From: Paracoccaceae bacterium
GTDB lineage: Bacteria; Pseudomonadota; Alphaproteobacteria; Rhodobacterales; Rhodobacteraceae
Reading direction: 5' to 3'
Assembly (NCBI GenBank): GCA_024304985.1
Contig: JAMWZC010000007.1
Location: forward strand, 140,041 to 204,040
Length of the DNA: 64,000 nt
The position numbers and the translations under genes were made by a program. Below the pieces are notes generated by a model. That model was not told the origin of the DNA. It did no database searches and saw only the letters and a list, made by a program, of their open reading frames with translations. Of the stretch, positions 52,039 through 61,328 are shown piece after piece; within the stretch, counting starts at the first letter, position 1, and each line of letters starts with the position of its first letter.

Positions 52039-52592
52039 GTATTGTCCTTCCGGGCGATGGCGCCCAACCTCTTGATCGCGCGGTGCAAGGCGACGCGCAC
52101 GGCGCCTTCGGTCATCGACAGACGCTGGCCGACCTCTGCTGTTGTATCGCCCTCAAGGCTGACGGCGCGCACGATCCGGGCCGACCGTGTATCCAAATGG
52201 TCGATCAGCGCGGCGCTGTCGCGGGCGGCCATGGCGGCGGTGACGTCATCGGCATGGGGTTCGGCCTCGATCTGGTTGATCATGGGGTCGATCGGTTCGT
52301 GGTCGCGATGACGCTTTCGCCGTTGCGCGTCGATCACCTTGTAGCGGGTGATCGCATAGAGCCACGGAAGGACGGGGGCTGTCGCTGTCCATGTATGGCG
52401 CTTGGCATGGACCGAGAGCAGGATATCCTGCACGATATCCTCCTGCGCCTCGGGTCCGAACTGGCCGCCGCGCGCCCGCACGATACCACGCAGGATCGGG
52501 GTGATCGTCTGCAAGAAACGGGCATAGGCGCGTTGATCCCCGGACAGGGCCGCGCGCAGCAGGTCAGCCAGTTCCGTTTCGCGATCCGTCAT
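52035..52592 (-). CDS. sigF: ECF sigma factor, SigF type
   Basis: A 185-residue ECF sigma factor. Region 2 has DQRAYARFLQTI, DIVQDILLSVHAKRHTW and PWLYAITRYKVIDAQRRK; region 4 has LEGDTTAEVGQRLSMTEGAVRVALHRAIKRL. Pairing with a DUF1109 anti-sigma marks it as SigF. ATG 52592 gives the usual ECF length; an in-frame ATG at 52643 would add 17 residues. A possible GTAAC-N16-CGTA promoter lies 210 bases upstream. Confidence 0.9.
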   Translation of the reverse strand: MTDRETELADLLRAALSGDQRAYARFLQTITPILRGIVRARGGQFGPEAQEDIVQDILLSVHAKRHTWTATAPVLPWLYAITRYKVIDAQRRKRHRDHEPIDPMINQIEAEPHADDVTAAMAARDSAALIDHLDTRSARIVRAVSLEGDTTAEVGQRLSMTEGAVRVALHRAIKRLGAIARKDNT

Positions 52593-52670
52593 GCCCGATG
52601 TCCGTGACTGTCCGGCAGAGTTTGCCGCAAAACCCTTGTCCATGTCGCCTGATATCTTGGTGATGAGGAT

Positions 52671-52919
52671 ATGGCTGCACGCATTGGTGCCGCCGGAGGG
52701 AGACGACAGCAGTTCATGGACAGTGTCGCCTTGGGCGATCTCCAACATGGCCTTGGTCCTGTCCTGTTGCGCATGGGGGCGAACCCGGTTTCTTGTCTGG
52801 CACTACGTCTGGACAGCGGTTCTGTTACCGGATCGCGCCAGTCTCGCGGTGACGTGATCTTGGCGCGGACCGTATCGGAGAGCGTTGGAACCTTTGCACG
52901 CCGCATCATCGCCAGCTAG
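52671..52919 (+). CDS. Possible small protein in the sigF-methyltransferase gap
   Basis: The 361-base gap between sigF and the methyltransferase holds a rightward open frame of 82 residues (MAARIGAAGG...ARRIIAS), with an internal ATG at 52716. GAGGA lies directly before the first ATG. It resembles no family I know, and codon choice is only moderately biased, so it may be chance. It could also be a small SigF-associated protein or a gene remnant. The same gap holds a sigF promoter candidate (52804-52828). Confidence 0.25.
   Translation: MAARIGAAGGRRQQFMDSVALGDLQHGLGPVLLRMGANPVSCLALRLDSGSVTGSRQSRGDVILARTVSESVGTFARRIIAS
52804..52828 (-). promoter_or_regulatory. Candidate SigF-type promoter
   Basis: On the minus strand GTAAC (complement of 52824-52828) and CGTA (complement of 52804-52807) are 16 bases apart. 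Caulobacter SigF promoters are described as GTAACC and CGAA about 16 bases apart, so this is a near match. The long leader to the sigF ATG (about 210 bases) weakens the call. Confidence 0.3.
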
Positions 52920-52953
52920 AAAAGATCAGGCATGGTCCAGCAGGAGCACGACA

Positions 52954-53709
52954 ATGGACGAGTTGAGCCTTCTTGCAGATCTGCACCGCGAGGGTCAGCG
53001 TCAGGGTCCGGGCGGGGTGGAGGAAACACGTCTGGCCATCAGGCTGTCCGGCCTGCGTGCCTGGACGGGGCTGAAGATCGCAGATATCGGCTGCGGCACC
53101 GGCGCGTCTTCCCTTGTTCTGGCGCAGGATCTGAAGGCCGACGTGACGGCGGTGGATTTCCTGCCGGATTTTCTGGAAAAGCTGGATCGCACCGCGCAGG
53201 CGGCGGGTCTGGATCACAGGATCACAACGCATGCCGCCTCGATGGAGGCGCTGTCCTTTGCCGATGCATCTCTTGATGCGATATGGTCGGAAGGGGCGAT
53301 CTACAACATGGGTTTTGCCCAGGGTATCCAGAGCTGGCGCCGGTTTCTCAAGCCGGGCGGGATACTGGCGGTGTCGGAACTGACGTGGCTGACACGGGAG
53401 CGCCCCGCCGAACTGACCGATCACTGGATGCGCGCATACCCCGAGGTTGACACCGCATCGGCCAAGATGGCGGTGCTCGAAGACAACGGTTTTGCCCCGA
53501 CAGGCTATTTCGCCCTGCCCCGGCACTGCTGGCTGGACAACTACTACCGCCCCTTGCAGGCGCGATTTGCGAATTTCCTGTCACGTCATGCGGCGGACCC
53601 GATGGCCGCAGAGCTTGTGGCCGCAGAGGAGGCCGAGATCGCGCTTTATGAACGCAATGCCGACTATGTCAGCTACGGGTTCTATATTGCCCGCAAGACG
53701 ACAGATTGA
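52954..53709 (+). CDS. SAM-dependent class I methyltransferase
   Basis: A 251-residue methyltransferase. ADIGCGTGASS is SAM motif I (about residues 47-57), DVTAVDFLPDFL motif II, SFADASLDAIWSEGAIYNMGF motif IV and LKPGGILAVSELTWL motif VI. The C-terminal half has GYFALPRHCWLDNYYRPL, typical of small-molecule methyltransferases of the UbiE/COQ5-like group. ATG 52954 follows AGGAG. It is divergent from sigF and could belong to the SigF regulon; the substrate is unknown. Confidence 0.85.
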   Translation: MDELSLLADLHREGQRQGPGGVEETRLAIRLSGLRAWTGLKIADIGCGTGASSLVLAQDLKADVTAVDFLPDFLEKLDRTAQAAGLDHRITTHAASMEALSFADASLDAIWSEGAIYNMGFAQGIQSWRRFLKPGGILAVSELTWLTRERPAELTDHWMRAYPEVDTASAKMAVLEDNGFAPTGYFALPRHCWLDNYYRPLQARFANFLSRHAADPMAAELVAAEEAEIALYERNADYVSYGFYIARKTTD

Positions 53710-53732
53710 TCTTTTCCAATATCGTCGCGTCC

Positions 53733-54965
53733 TCAGAGCGATATCAGATCACATGACAGGGTATTCATGGATTTGGGTCCATCCGGTGTGATCTCGACCT
53801 GATCCTCGATGATGAAGCCGCCAAGACCGGTGACATACCACGGGCATTCGAAGGCCAGAACCATGCCGGGCGTGACCACTTCGGTGGAATCCGACGCGAT
53901 GAAAGGCCATTCCTCGCTGCCCGGTCCGGTGCCAAGCCCGTGACCAAAATGACCGCGCGCATAGCTGTCAAAGCCGTGGGCGCGGATGGCTTGGGTGGTG
54001 ATGCGGTGCACCTCGGACAGTGGCGTGCCCGGTGTGAGTTGGGCGAAGCCGGCATGGAAACCGGCCAAGAGGGCCGCGTGGATCTCGGTCGCGGCACGGG
54101 GCGGCTGGCCCAGCACGAAGGTGCGGCCCGTGTCCGAGGTATAGCCGTCCATCAGACAGCCAACATCCACCTTGATCAGATCCCCCGGTTCCGCCACCGC
54201 GTTGCCACCCCACGGGTTGTGCCCGACCGCGATGTATTCCCATGCGCTTGTCAGGGGCAGACCGGTCGCATTGGCGCGGATCGTGTCGGACCAGACACCG
54301 GCCAGCGCGTCGCGACTCATGCCGGGGCGGATGGCGGCCTGCACCGCGCGGATGCCCGTTTCGGCCAGTGTCACGGCCTGACGCAGCCGCGCCACCTCGC
54401 CCGGTGTCTTGATCGCACGGAGCCGCTGAATGACTCGGGTCGCATCAATCAGCGTCACATCCGCAAGGGAGTGCTGCAAGAGCGGCAGATCCTCGGCCGA
54501 TATTGCTGACATCTCGACCCCGATCCGGGCATGCCCCAGACCGCGCTCGGCCAGCGCATCGCGCAGATGGGCATAGGTCTGGCCTGCGTCAAAGGTCGAG
54601 GGACGCGCCGCCGGCCCCGGACGCGCGGTGCGGCGCGCGGCAATCTGAGGGGCGGCTGGAGCGTTCGGATCGAAGCCTTCGGCCTCCAGCGCCTCGACCC
54701 AGATGGGGCTTTCGCGCAGGTCGGTGATATGGCTGACGGCACGGAAGGTTGGCGCGAACAGGTCACTGGCCACAGCCATTTCAGGAAGGCCCACATCCGC
54801 AGGGACCAGCACAGCCACGGCCCCTGCCCTGCGCCACATGGTCGCCACGCCCGCGGGGGCACCAGTCGCATAACGGAATGCCTCGGGCGAGAGAAGGATC
54901 AGCGCGTCGATCCCGGCCTCTGCCATGAGGTTTTGCGCACGGGTCCTGTCCAGAAATGCGGGCAT
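53733..54965 (-). CDS. M24-family metallopeptidase (Xaa-Pro peptidase/creatinase-like)
   Basis: A 410-residue pita-bread peptidase. A creatinase N-terminal domain (to ~160) precedes the M24 core: Asp ligands in KVDVGCLMDGYTSDTGRTF, His in GHFGHGLGTGPG, Glu in LAFECPWYVT and IIEDQVEI. Members cleave Xaa-Pro peptides, arginine or other amide/guanidine compounds such as ectoine or creatine. ATG 54965 follows GAAGGA, 11 bases after the TRAP permease stop; the substrate is probably what the TRAP system imports. Confidence 0.88.
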   Translation of the reverse strand: MPAFLDRTRAQNLMAEAGIDALILLSPEAFRYATGAPAGVATMWRRAGAVAVLVPADVGLPEMAVASDLFAPTFRAVSHITDLRESPIWVEALEAEGFDPNAPAAPQIAARRTARPGPAARPSTFDAGQTYAHLRDALAERGLGHARIGVEMSAISAEDLPLLQHSLADVTLIDATRVIQRLRAIKTPGEVARLRQAVTLAETGIRAVQAAIRPGMSRDALAGVWSDTIRANATGLPLTSAWEYIAVGHNPWGGNAVAEPGDLIKVDVGCLMDGYTSDTGRTFVLGQPPRAATEIHAALLAGFHAGFAQLTPGTPLSEVHRITTQAIRAHGFDSYARGHFGHGLGTGPGSEEWPFIASDSTEVVTPGMVLAFECPWYVTGLGGFIIEDQVEITPDGPKSMNTLSCDLISL

Positions 54966-54976
54966 GGTCAGATCCT

Positions 54977-56269
54977 TCAGAGTGAAACGAGGCTTGGCAG
55001 CCATGTGACAAGCCAGGGAAAGGCCACGATCAGCCCGATCAGCAAGAGCAAAGCCAGCCAATAGGGCAAGGCCGCAACTGCCGCCTGCCCCAGTTTGACC
55101 TGCCCGCCGGTCATGCCTGTCAGGACAAAGATGTTCATGCCGACGGGCGGTGTCAGCATCCCGATTTCGATCAGCAGGGTGATCAGCACGCCCAGCCAGA
55201 CCGGATCATAGCCCAACCCCACCAGCAGCGGGAACACGATGGGCAGGGTCATGATCATCATCGACAGGCCGTCGAAGATCGTGCCCATCACGATGTAGAG
55301 CAGCACGACAAGCCCAAGGATGCCCAAGGGCCCGATCCCCAGCCCCTCGACGCCGCGCAGCAATTCTTGCGGCAGTCCCAGCACGCTGATGGATTGGGCC
55401 AGGATCACTGCTCCCATGAAGACCATGCCGATCACGCAGAAGGTGACCAATGTGTTCATCAAGGCTTGCAGGATTCCACGCAGATTCAGGTCGCCTGCCA
55501 GATAGCCGATGACGATGGCCCCCAGCACGCCGACACCGGCGGATTCCGTCGGCGTGGCCAGACCGGCGAAAAGGCTGCCGAGCACCGCACCGATCAATGC
55601 CAGCAGAGGCCAGATATGCACCAGACCCAGCAGCGCGCGGCCTAGGCTTTGGTCCGGTGTGGGTTCCGGGGCCAAATGCGGGTTGCGCATGGACGAAACC
55701 ACAATCCAGAGCATGAACAGCAGGGCCGCCAGCATGCCGGGGATGATCCCCGCCAGAAACAGCTTGCCGATGGAGGTTTCAGTGAAGGCGCCATAGATCA
55801 GCAGGCTGAGGCTGGGCGGGATCAGAAGGCCCAAGGTGCCGCCGCCCGCCAGACTGCCCACCACGGTCGCCTTGTCATAGCCGCGCCGGGTCAGTTCGGG
55901 ATAGGCGACCGAACCCACCGCCGCCGCCACAGCCATGGACGATCCGCTGACGGCCCCGAACAGGCCGCAGACCGCGATATTCGTATGCAGCAATCCTCCC
56001 GGCAGGCGGGCGAAAACCGGCGACATTGCGCGGTAGACACCGCGCGCAAGGCCCGATGCGACAAGGAGTTCCCCCAGCAGGATGAAGAGCGGGATCGCCG
56101 TCAGGGTGAAGCTGTTGAAGGTGTTCCAGACGGCCTGAACACCCAGGCTTGTGGCACCACCCGACCAGACATGGAGGATCACGAACCCTGTCAGGCCAAG
56201 AGACGCCCCAAGGATCGCCCCGGTCAACACCGTGCCGAGAAGCGTTCCCCCCATCGCCAGCCAGATCAT
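54977..56269 (-). CDS. dctM: TRAP transporter large permease (DctM), second system
   Basis: A 430-residue membrane protein with about 12 helices. AVSGSSMAVAAAVGSVAYPEL, GGTLGLLIPPSLSLLIYGAFTETSIGKLFLAGIIPG and IGMLTPPVGMNIFVLTGM are DctM motifs. It overlaps the DctQ gene by 4 bases and precedes an M24 peptidase, so a peptide, amide or guanidino compound is a likely substrate. Not closely similar to the TRAP system at 47.7 kb. Confidence 0.93.
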   Translation of the reverse strand: MIWLAMGGTLLGTVLTGAILGASLGLTGFVILHVWSGGATSLGVQAVWNTFNSFTLTAIPLFILLGELLVASGLARGVYRAMSPVFARLPGGLLHTNIAVCGLFGAVSGSSMAVAAAVGSVAYPELTRRGYDKATVVGSLAGGGTLGLLIPPSLSLLIYGAFTETSIGKLFLAGIIPGMLAALLFMLWIVVSSMRNPHLAPEPTPDQSLGRALLGLVHIWPLLALIGAVLGSLFAGLATPTESAGVGVLGAIVIGYLAGDLNLRGILQALMNTLVTFCVIGMVFMGAVILAQSISVLGLPQELLRGVEGLGIGPLGILGLVVLLYIVMGTIFDGLSMMIMTLPIVFPLLVGLGYDPVWLGVLITLLIEIGMLTPPVGMNIFVLTGMTGGQVKLGQAAVAALPYWLALLLLIGLIVAFPWLVTWLPSLVSL

Positions 56270-56796
56270 GGCTCGAAGCCTTTCTCAGGCAGATCAGGGC
56301 CAGCCATGCCTTCTGGCGGTGGGCGAAGCATCTGCCATGCTGCGACCAGTGCCGCCAGCGCCACACCGATCGACATCATCGCCACGAATGGCGCAAGCGG
56401 TATGCGCGCCACCTCGGACTTGAGGTTCAGCATCATGGTCAGGTTCAGGTCAGCCCGCGCATCGCGGAAAAATACGGCTGCAAAGGCCAGAAAGACCAGT
56501 TGCCCAAGCACGAACAGACATCGCCGCAGCCGGCCACGGGTGCGGTCATAGGCAATGTTCACCCGGATATGGGCATGGGTCGCCAGCGCATAGGGCATCC
56601 CCAGAAAGACGGCGCTGACCAGCATCAGACCTGCCAGATCCTCGGTAAAGGCGAAGGGCGCGCCGACGGCATAGCGCATCACCACGGCCAGCACCGTCAG
56701 CACAGCCATGGCCGCGATGCAGGCTGCACCCAGCGCCCCCAAGGCGCGGGTGATCCACAGGATCACCCGGTCCGTCTGTTCGGGCAAGGATGCCAC
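56266..56796 (-). CDS. dctQ: TRAP transporter small permease (DctQ), second system
   Basis: A 176-residue protein with four helices (ALGALGAACIAAMAVLTVLAVVMRYAVGAPF, then EDLAGLMLVSAVFLGMPYAL and later pairs) and the MRYAVGAPFAFTEDL loop typical of DctQ. It couples by 4 bases to the large permease and lies 10 bases after the binding-protein gene. Confidence 0.92.
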   Translation of the reverse strand: MASLPEQTDRVILWITRALGALGAACIAAMAVLTVLAVVMRYAVGAPFAFTEDLAGLMLVSAVFLGMPYALATHAHIRVNIAYDRTRGRLRRCLFVLGQLVFLAFAAVFFRDARADLNLTMMLNLKSEVARIPLAPFVAMMSIGVALAALVAAWQMLRPPPEGMAGPDLPEKGFEP

Positions 56797-56806
56797 CGAT
56801 ACGGCC

Positions 56807-57820
56807 TTACTGGCCGATCAGGTCAAGGATCTTGGCGCGGTAAGCAACAGCCGCCTCGCCGCCTTCTTCGGACAGTTTCAGCCATGTGGCCGCTGCGGCT
56901 TCACGGATGGCGGCCACATCGGCCTCGCTGAAATCGTCATACCATGTCACACCCGCCGCCGTCAGATCGGCGCGCGCGGCCGCTTCGGCTTCGGCGTCGC
57001 CGTCGAACTGGAAGGAGTCTTCCTTCAAGGTGACCAGTGCCTTGTCCAAAGCCGCGCGATTCTCGGCGCTCAGGCCCTCGAGCGTGGCTTTGTGGGCGAC
57101 GATGGCATAAGGCGCGGGCGGGAAGGGGAAACCGGTATAGACCGCGTGTTTCGCCACTTCCTGCAAGGAGATCGACTTGGCGAAGCGCGCGGCATAAAGC
57201 GCGCAATCCACCACGCCGGTTTGCAGGGCGGCATAAAGCTCGTTCTGGGGCACGATCTGCGCGGCGACGCCAAGGGCTGTGAATGTCTCTACCTGCTCGC
57301 GCGAGCCGACGCGCAGCTTGCGGGTCTTCAGCTCGTCCAGCGTCTGCACGGGTTCGCGGCAGAAGAGCGAGGCGTCGATCATCGGCAGCGCCATGAAGCC
57401 GACAGCGGGGATGTTGCGTTCGGCAAAACCGGTGGTCAGCGCCTCTTCCACGGCGGGTAGGGCGCGGAGATGTTCCTCGGCGGTCGAAACCGACCCATAG
57501 ACATAGAGGCTGGCCAGATCCGGCGCATCGCGGCCTATGAAGGTGGGCCAGATGAAGGCGATCTCGGGTGTGCCCGTCTGCATCCAGCGCAGCGCATCCG
57601 CGTCCTTGAGATTCATCCCGCCGCCTTCGATCACGTTGATCGTGAAATCTCCTCCGGAATTCGCCGCGACATTCTCGGCGAAGTTGCGGATATGGGCAGA
57701 TTCGGGGCGGGTCGGTGCATAGTTGTTGTTGAAGCGCCATGTCACGGCTTCAGCAGCGGCAATGGTCGCTGTCAGGCCAAGGGTCAGGGCGGATACAGCG
57801 GTCAGAATGCGGGCAGTCAT
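56807..57820 (-). CDS. dctP: TRAP transporter substrate-binding protein (DctP), second system
   Basis: A 337-residue periplasmic protein. The signal peptide MTARILTAVSALTLGLTATIAAAEA is followed by VTWRFNNNYAPTRPES, KLRVGSREQVETF (with the carboxylate-binding Arg) and QNELYAALQTGVVDCALYAARF. This places it in the DctP/TAXI-like DctP family. AGGAGG lies upstream. It is the first gene of the TRAP operon with the M24 peptidase. Confidence 0.92.
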   Translation of the reverse strand: MTARILTAVSALTLGLTATIAAAEAVTWRFNNNYAPTRPESAHIRNFAENVAANSGGDFTINVIEGGGMNLKDADALRWMQTGTPEIAFIWPTFIGRDAPDLASLYVYGSVSTAEEHLRALPAVEEALTTGFAERNIPAVGFMALPMIDASLFCREPVQTLDELKTRKLRVGSREQVETFTALGVAAQIVPQNELYAALQTGVVDCALYAARFAKSISLQEVAKHAVYTGFPFPPAPYAIVAHKATLEGLSAENRAALDKALVTLKEDSFQFDGDAEAEAAARADLTAAGVTWYDDFSEADVAAIREAAAATWLKLSEEGGEAAVAYRAKILDLIGQ

Positions 57821-57963
57821 GGGAACCTCCTGTTGTTGTTTTCGCGGATGAGTTGTTTGTGTTCAAACGGCTTGATCCCGTCTTTTGTGATCCTTGTCCC
57901 CGCCGCGATCAAGGGGCCCAACGCAGTCGGGCCAAAAAAGGAGTGACCATCCCATCCAGACGA

Positions 57964-59439
57964 TCAGGCGGCTGGTTTCTGTCCTTTGGTCGTGTGGTGA
58001 CGCGGAACGAAGATCGCACGGGATGTGTCGCAGGCATAGTCGCTGCCCAGTTCCGCCGCGCGGTCCGCCAGTGCGGCGACACTGTCCAGAATGAAGTCCA
58101 CCTTGGCCTCGGTCATCAGCACACTCAGGTTCAGCCGGGTGAAGCCAGGTTTCGCCACCTCCTGCCCCGACATGATCGCCGCGCGCAGCCCGCTTGACGC
58201 GGCGGCGTCGATTCCCAAGAGGTCATGCACATAAGGCCCGGCACAGGCGCAGCCACCGCGCGCCTGTATGCCGTAGTGATCGCTCAGCATCCGTGTGACC
58301 AGTTGCTGATGGACATAGCCGCCCTGTCCGTCGCGGATGCGGAAAGACAGTATCGGCAGTCGGTCTGGCAAGGCCGGTCCCAACACGTCGATGCGTGGAT
58401 GGTGTCGCCACCGCGCCTCGGCCCGCGCGATCAGGGCGCGGTTGCGGGCGGTAATCAGATCGGTGCCAATCACCTCCTTCACGACAAAGGCGAGCGCGGC
58501 GCGGATGTCACCGATCACGTCAGGGGTGCCCGCTTCCTCGCGCGCTTCAAGGCTGCTGCTGTAATCGTGACTGTCGGGCGAGACGAAACGCACCGTGCCG
58601 CCACCCGGCCATGTGGGAGAGTGGGTTCGCACCGCATCGCGGCGCAGGATCATGACGCCGGATGCGGCAGGCCCGCCGGTGAATTTGTGTGGCGAGGTCA
58701 CGATGGCGTCGATGGGCGCATCCGGCGCAGGTGTCATTTGGATCGGCAGATAGGGGCCGCCGCCCGCGTAATCCCAGACCATCAGCGCACCTGCCGCCTT
58801 GACCTCACGGGTGATGGCTTCGACATCGGCCACGATCCCGGTGATGTTGGACGCGGCGGAGAAGGCACAGATCACGCGACCGGGGGCATCACGCATGGCT
58901 TGCGCAAGGGCGTCGCGGTCCGGGCCGCCTGTGGATGCTTCGGGCAGGGTCACGATCTCGGCCCCGCTTTCGCGCCACGGCAAGATGTTGGAGTGATGCT
59001 CATAGGGGCCGAGGATCACGCGGACAGGCGTTCTGCGATCATCCGCGCCCAGCAGCGCCACCAGACGATTGATCCCTGCCGTGGCCCCTGCCCCGCAGAA
59101 GATCACCGCATGTTCGGACCCTGCCCCGCAGGCCTGCGAAATGGTGGTCCGCGCCTCGGCCCGCAGGCGGGTCATGGCACTGCCGCAGAAGGACGCCTCG
59201 GTATGGCTATTGGCGTAGAAGGGCAGCACATGCTCCATCACGAAGCACTCCACCTGCATCAGCGCGCGGCCTGAAGCAGTGTAGTCGGCATAGACCAGCG
59301 GTTTCGGGCCGCAGGGGCCGTCAATCATGACGCCTTCACCGACCAGACCGGCACGCAGGTCGGCCAACCGGTCATCAGTCATCAGCGCGGCGCGAAACGC
59401 CTCGATCGGGGATGTGGTGATGCCTGTCAGGTCGCGCAT
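57964..59439 (-). CDS. Class V aminotransferase (cysteine desulfurase-like)
   Basis: A 491-residue PLP enzyme. YADYTASGRAL starts the fold; CGAGATAGINRL, NITGIVADVEAI, WDYAGGGPYLPI and TSPHKFTGGPAASGVM (Schiff-base Lys) follow; YGIQARGGCACAGPY is the Cys loop near the end. Members include desulfurases and transaminases or lyases of the class V group; the added ~80 residues mark a branch distinct from IscS. Upstream of the TRAP-M24 genes and divergent from an Lrp-type regulator, it may process the imported amino compound. Confidence 0.87.
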   Translation of the reverse strand: MRDLTGITTSPIEAFRAALMTDDRLADLRAGLVGEGVMIDGPCGPKPLVYADYTASGRALMQVECFVMEHVLPFYANSHTEASFCGSAMTRLRAEARTTISQACGAGSEHAVIFCGAGATAGINRLVALLGADDRRTPVRVILGPYEHHSNILPWRESGAEIVTLPEASTGGPDRDALAQAMRDAPGRVICAFSAASNITGIVADVEAITREVKAAGALMVWDYAGGGPYLPIQMTPAPDAPIDAIVTSPHKFTGGPAASGVMILRRDAVRTHSPTWPGGGTVRFVSPDSHDYSSSLEAREEAGTPDVIGDIRAALAFVVKEVIGTDLITARNRALIARAEARWRHHPRIDVLGPALPDRLPILSFRIRDGQGGYVHQQLVTRMLSDHYGIQARGGCACAGPYVHDLLGIDAAASSGLRAAIMSGQEVAKPGFTRLNLSVLMTEAKVDFILDSVAALADRAAELGSDYACDTSRAIFVPRHHTTKGQKPAA

Positions 59440-59541
59440 GGGTCCTCCTGTTCGCTGGGGCGAGGGTAACGCACGGAAGGACGGGATTTATCCCAAATTT
59501 TTGGTTGTTGACCTGAGATTATGTGTCATATGATCGAATTT
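59440..59541. promoter_or_regulatory. Divergent AT-rich region, likely Lrp target
   Basis: This 102-base gap between the aminotransferase and the Lrp-type gene includes an AT-rich stretch (about 59487-59541) with GGGATTTATCCC, an inverted repeat of GGGAT and ATCCC arms, and AAATTTTTGG. Lrp-type proteins often bind AT-rich repeats in such gaps. The start of the Lrp gene is uncertain, so the right limit could be 59520. Confidence 0.4.
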
Positions 59542-60006
59542 ATGGACCAAATTGATGATCTTGATCTGAAAATTCTGACCTGCCTGCAAAAGGACGCCTC
59601 GCTGTCGCAGCGCGAACTGGCGGATCGTGTCGGGCTTTCGCAGAATGCCTGCTGGCGGAGGTTGCAACGGCTTCAGTCGTCAGGGCTCATCAGCAATGCG
59701 CGGGTGACGGTGGATCTGTCGCGGCTGGGGATGGATTTGACCGTGTTTGTCATGATCCGCACCAGCCACCATTCGAAAGACTGGGCCGAGATCTTTGCCC
59801 GCCACGTCAAGAGCCTGCCCGAGGTGGTGGATTTCTACCGGATCGGGGGGGATTGGGACTATATGCTCAAGGTCGTCTGCCGGGGGATGCGCGGCTATGA
59901 CCAGTTCTATCAGCGGCTCATCACCGGGTTCGATTTCACGACGGTGACGGGGTTGTTCTCTATGGAAGGAATCCTCGAGAACCGTCCACGCGATCTGTAT
60001 CTTTAG
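59542..60006 (+). CDS. Lrp/AsnC-family transcriptional regulator
   Basis: A 154-residue regulator. The winged helix LDLKILTCLQKDASLSQRELADRVGLSQNACWRRLQRLQSSGLI is followed by a RAM ligand-binding domain (VVDFYRIGGDWDYMLKVVCRGMRGYDQFYQRLI). ATG 59542 puts LDLKIL at residue ~7, as in relatives; ATG 59521 and 59530 are in frame. It is divergent from the class V aminotransferase and probably controls it and the TRAP-M24 genes in response to an amino acid. It overlaps the convergent MFS gene by 4 bases. Confidence 0.88.
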   Translation: MDQIDDLDLKILTCLQKDASLSQRELADRVGLSQNACWRRLQRLQSSGLISNARVTVDLSRLGMDLTVFVMIRTSHHSKDWAEIFARHVKSLPEVVDFYRIGGDWDYMLKVVCRGMRGYDQFYQRLITGFDFTTVTGLFSMEGILENRPRDLYL

Positions 60007-61184
60007 GGGCGATCGTCCAGCGGCTTCTGCATCAGCGCCGCGAACGCGCCCAGCATCAGAAGTCCCGATGCAGCCAGCAGGCTGATGCCGATATTGCCGA
60101 AGAGGTCACCCACCAGCCCTGCGCCATAAGGACCCGCTGTCTGGGCCACGGCAAACACGACCGTAAACAGGCTGATCGCGCGGCCCCAGCTTTCTGCCGG
60201 CAGATTCTGGCGGGCGAAGTTCGTGACAGCCCCCGGCGCCATGAAGACCGACAGACCGAACACCACCGCCGAGATCAGCAGCACCGGCCCTTTGGGCAGC
60301 AGGACCGGCAGGGCTGAACCGATGGCGATCCCCGTGAGGATCATGGCCAGCGGCACGCCCGAGGCAAAACGTGCCAGTATGGGCCGCCAAACGAGGGGCG
60401 ACAGGCAGATGCTGACGCCCAGGACCACCCAGACCAGCGCGATGAAGGGGGCGCTGGCCTGCTGTTCCGTCATCCATGCCGACAGGAAGGTGAGGTAGAC
60501 GATATAGCCCAGCCCGAAGCCCGCATAGCCCAGCAGTTCCGGCAGCATCCGCCGGATCGGGAGCGGCACAGGCTTGCCTTGTTTCTGGACCGGCGCGCGC
60601 AGTTGGAACGCGGCCCAGAGGCCCAAGGGCACGAAAGACAGGCTCATGGCACCGATCACGATCCAGCCAAGCGGCCACGAGGCTGCCCCCCAAGCATCCA
60701 GCATCAGGGGCAGCGCCGCACCCGCGAGCACGATCCCCAAGCCTCCGCCCGATCCGAACAGGATCGCGATAGCCAATGCGTTGCGGCGTGGATCGCCTTG
60801 AAACAAGCCTGCCGCCAGCGCGCCCGCCGTGGAAAAGGACATGGCCCCCACAACGCCCGCCGTGATGCGCCAGACCGTCTGCCACCACAGAGCGGCATGA
60901 AGCCCCGTCGCCAGCAAGGCCAGCGTGGTTGTGACAAGGCCGATGGCAAAGAGGCGCGTAGGCGGGATATGGCGGATCAGCGCCATGGTCAGCAGCGCCC
61001 CTGCGATATAGCCCAAGGCATTGGCGGTGTTCAGCCAACCCGCCTGCGCATAGGTCCAGCCCATCTCGGATTTCATGGCGGGCAGGATCAGACCATAGGC
61101 GAAACGGGCGAAACCATTGGTCACGGTGACGCCCAGCGCCAGACCTGTCAGCACCAGCCATGGGCGGGCAAGCGGCGCGTTCAT
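60003..61184 (-). CDS. MFS transporter, YbfB/YjiJ family
   Basis: A 393-residue permease with 12 helices. NGFARFAYGLILPAMKSEMGW near the N-terminus is the YbfB/YjiJ family signature, and LFGSGGGLGIVLAGA and PAESWGRAISLFTVVFAVAQTAGP are further conserved segments. Its substrate is unknown. ATG 61184 follows MNAPL; an open frame to 61310 lacks a ribosome site and is rejected. Confidence 0.9.
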   Translation of the reverse strand: MNAPLARPWLVLTGLALGVTVTNGFARFAYGLILPAMKSEMGWTYAQAGWLNTANALGYIAGALLTMALIRHIPPTRLFAIGLVTTTLALLATGLHAALWWQTVWRITAGVVGAMSFSTAGALAAGLFQGDPRRNALAIAILFGSGGGLGIVLAGAALPLMLDAWGAASWPLGWIVIGAMSLSFVPLGLWAAFQLRAPVQKQGKPVPLPIRRMLPELLGYAGFGLGYIVYLTFLSAWMTEQQASAPFIALVWVVLGVSICLSPLVWRPILARFASGVPLAMILTGIAIGSALPVLLPKGPVLLISAVVFGLSVFMAPGAVTNFARQNLPAESWGRAISLFTVVFAVAQTAGPYGAGLVGDLFGNIGISLLAASGLLMLGAFAALMQKPLDDRP

Positions 61185-61328
61185 GCCCGCTGGCCCTGTG
61201 GGCAGGTTGATATGAGGGGACGGGTCTGCATCATCGGGCCAATGTCCTCTGGCCCTCCCCCATCGGGATGCCGTCGCCTGCAAGCTGCCAAGCCCTGCGC
61301 CAAGGTGCAAGCCCCTGCTTGGTCTGCC

